Both the position numbers and the translations under genes were made by a program. The notes beneath the pieces were generated by a model, which did no database searches, was not told where the DNA came from, and was given only the letters and a program-made list of their open reading frames with translations. A stretch of 64,000 bases of DNA from Stieleria tagensis (lineage in GTDB: Bacteria; Planctomycetota; Planctomycetia; Pirellulales; Pirellulaceae), in the NCBI RefSeq assembly GCF_024129865.1, contig NZ_JAMYFE010000042.1, positions 62,001-126,000 of the forward strand, in the 5' to 3' direction. Shown piece after piece: positions 63,552-64,000 of this stretch (position 1 is its first letter; each line of letters starts with the position of its first letter).

Positions 63552-64000
63552 TCAATTCGCCGGGCGGACAAAGGTTTGCCCGGCGCCGGAAGCCCAAGTG
63601 CGTTGACCGGCGATGTGCACGCGGATGGAGATCAGGCCGGTTCGCGATTCTGGTAGCGACAATGAAAAGGTTTTCGGCTGATCGGATTGGACCGGACCAG
63701 TTTGTTGCGTGAGTGTGATTTCGTTGGGATCGATAAACGGTTGTCCTGGAACCGCACGGCGTTGTTCGCCCAGGGGATGATCGAGCATCACGACGCACTG
63801 GCCGTCGATCGGACTGTTCACGGTGACGTCGATGGGTTGGCCAAAATCGAAACCCGTGGCGGTTTCGACAACGACCTTGGATGGTGGATGCAATTTTAAC
63901 AGTGGGTCACCCAGCAATCCGTACAGCGCCGCATGTTCGCTGCGTTCGTCGGCCAGTTTCGTTCCCGCCGGACTGACCAGTGTGGCAATCGCATCGATCA
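63552..64000 (-). CDS. C-terminal part of a possible C25-like peptidase, cut by window end
   Basis: At least 149 codons on the minus strand, open to the right edge. The upstream part reads ADERSEHAALYGLLGDPLLK, reminiscent of the YxLxGDP segment that ends the caspase-like domain in gingipain (C25) peptidases; a beta-sandwich with VVVETATGFDFGQPIDVTVN follows and the protein ends TFVRPAN. Assignment rests on the short GDP motif only, so it is tentative. The internal TTG at 63917 should not be taken as the start. Confidence 0.5.
   Translation of the reverse strand, partial: IDAIATLVSPAGTKLADERSEHAALYGLLGDPLLKLHPPSKVVVETATGFDFGQPIDVTVNSPIDGQCVVMLDHPLGEQRRAVPGQPFIDPNEITLTQQTGPVQSDQPKTFSLSLPESRTGLISIRVHIAGQRTWASGAGQTFVRPAN

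Overview
The window looks like chromosomal DNA of a marine-type planctomycete (Pirellulaceae/Rhodopirellula-like). This is inferred from content: three formylglycine-type sulfatases, a secreted GH32 glycosidase, a PEP-CTERM protein, a fusion of PP2C phosphatase and Ser/Thr kinase, a tetrahydromethanopterin-pathway gene (mfnB), lipid A genes (lpxD, lpxI), many GTG/TTG starts and generally weak Shine-Dalgarno sites. I see no rRNA, tRNA, CRISPR array, transposase or prophage genes. About 57 protein genes cover most of the window, many in short operons with 1-4 nt overlaps.

Layout. 0.2-6.2 kb: a WD40 protein, a TVP38 membrane protein with a MerA/Lpd-like flavoenzyme, and two related membrane-anchored unknowns. 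6.2-14.3 kb: a minus-strand carbohydrate/sulfate cluster (CehA/McbA-type PHP protein, two sulfatases, GH32). 14.5-21 kb: a small secreted unknown ending in a clear terminator, lpxD-lpxI, and two MscS channels each with a BON domain. 21-26.6 kb: a stress-type flavin protein, a phospholipid methyltransferase-like enzyme, the PP2C-kinase fusion, a formate/nitrite channel, a repeat-rich gap and a PEP-CTERM protein. 26.9-28.3 kb: a third sulfatase.

28.4-36.1 kb is the most coherent region. A translationally coupled minus-strand operon (sigma-70 factor, SelL-like membrane redox protein, DUF1475 protein) diverges from a five-gene plus-strand operon (COG2907 flavin oxidoreductase, DUF1365, two cyclopropane-fatty-acid-synthase-type methyltransferases, DUF1295). 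The second operon is expected to modify unsaturated membrane fatty acids, and the neighbouring sigma factor and thiol-redox protein suggest control by oxidative or membrane stress.

36.3-49.4 kb: a tandem FAS1 protein, an alpha/beta hydrolase like type VI lipases, an Mla-type lipid-transport operon (permease, an ATPase-like protein with all nucleotide-binding motifs lost, an MCE protein, a Cys-rich lipoprotein), an MDR reductase, a DUF374 acyltransferase, a TraB/GumN-like protein, a 75-residue planctomycete protein convergently overlapping mfnB, RNase D and a CPBP protease. 49.4-64 kb: a coupled zinc peptidase/ATP-grasp pair, a MnmE-like GTPase without the C-terminal catalytic segment, a MazG-like hydrolase, a heptosyltransferase-like enzyme, pterin dehydratase, an esterase operon, an AvtA-like aminotransferase, an M50-like peptidase with an STN-domain protein, FetAB-type ABC genes, a zinc-ribbon membrane protein and the tail of a possible C25-like peptidase cut by the window end.

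Intergenic DNA carries at least three families of imperfect palindromes, one present in four or five places. They are the main non-coding structure in the window.
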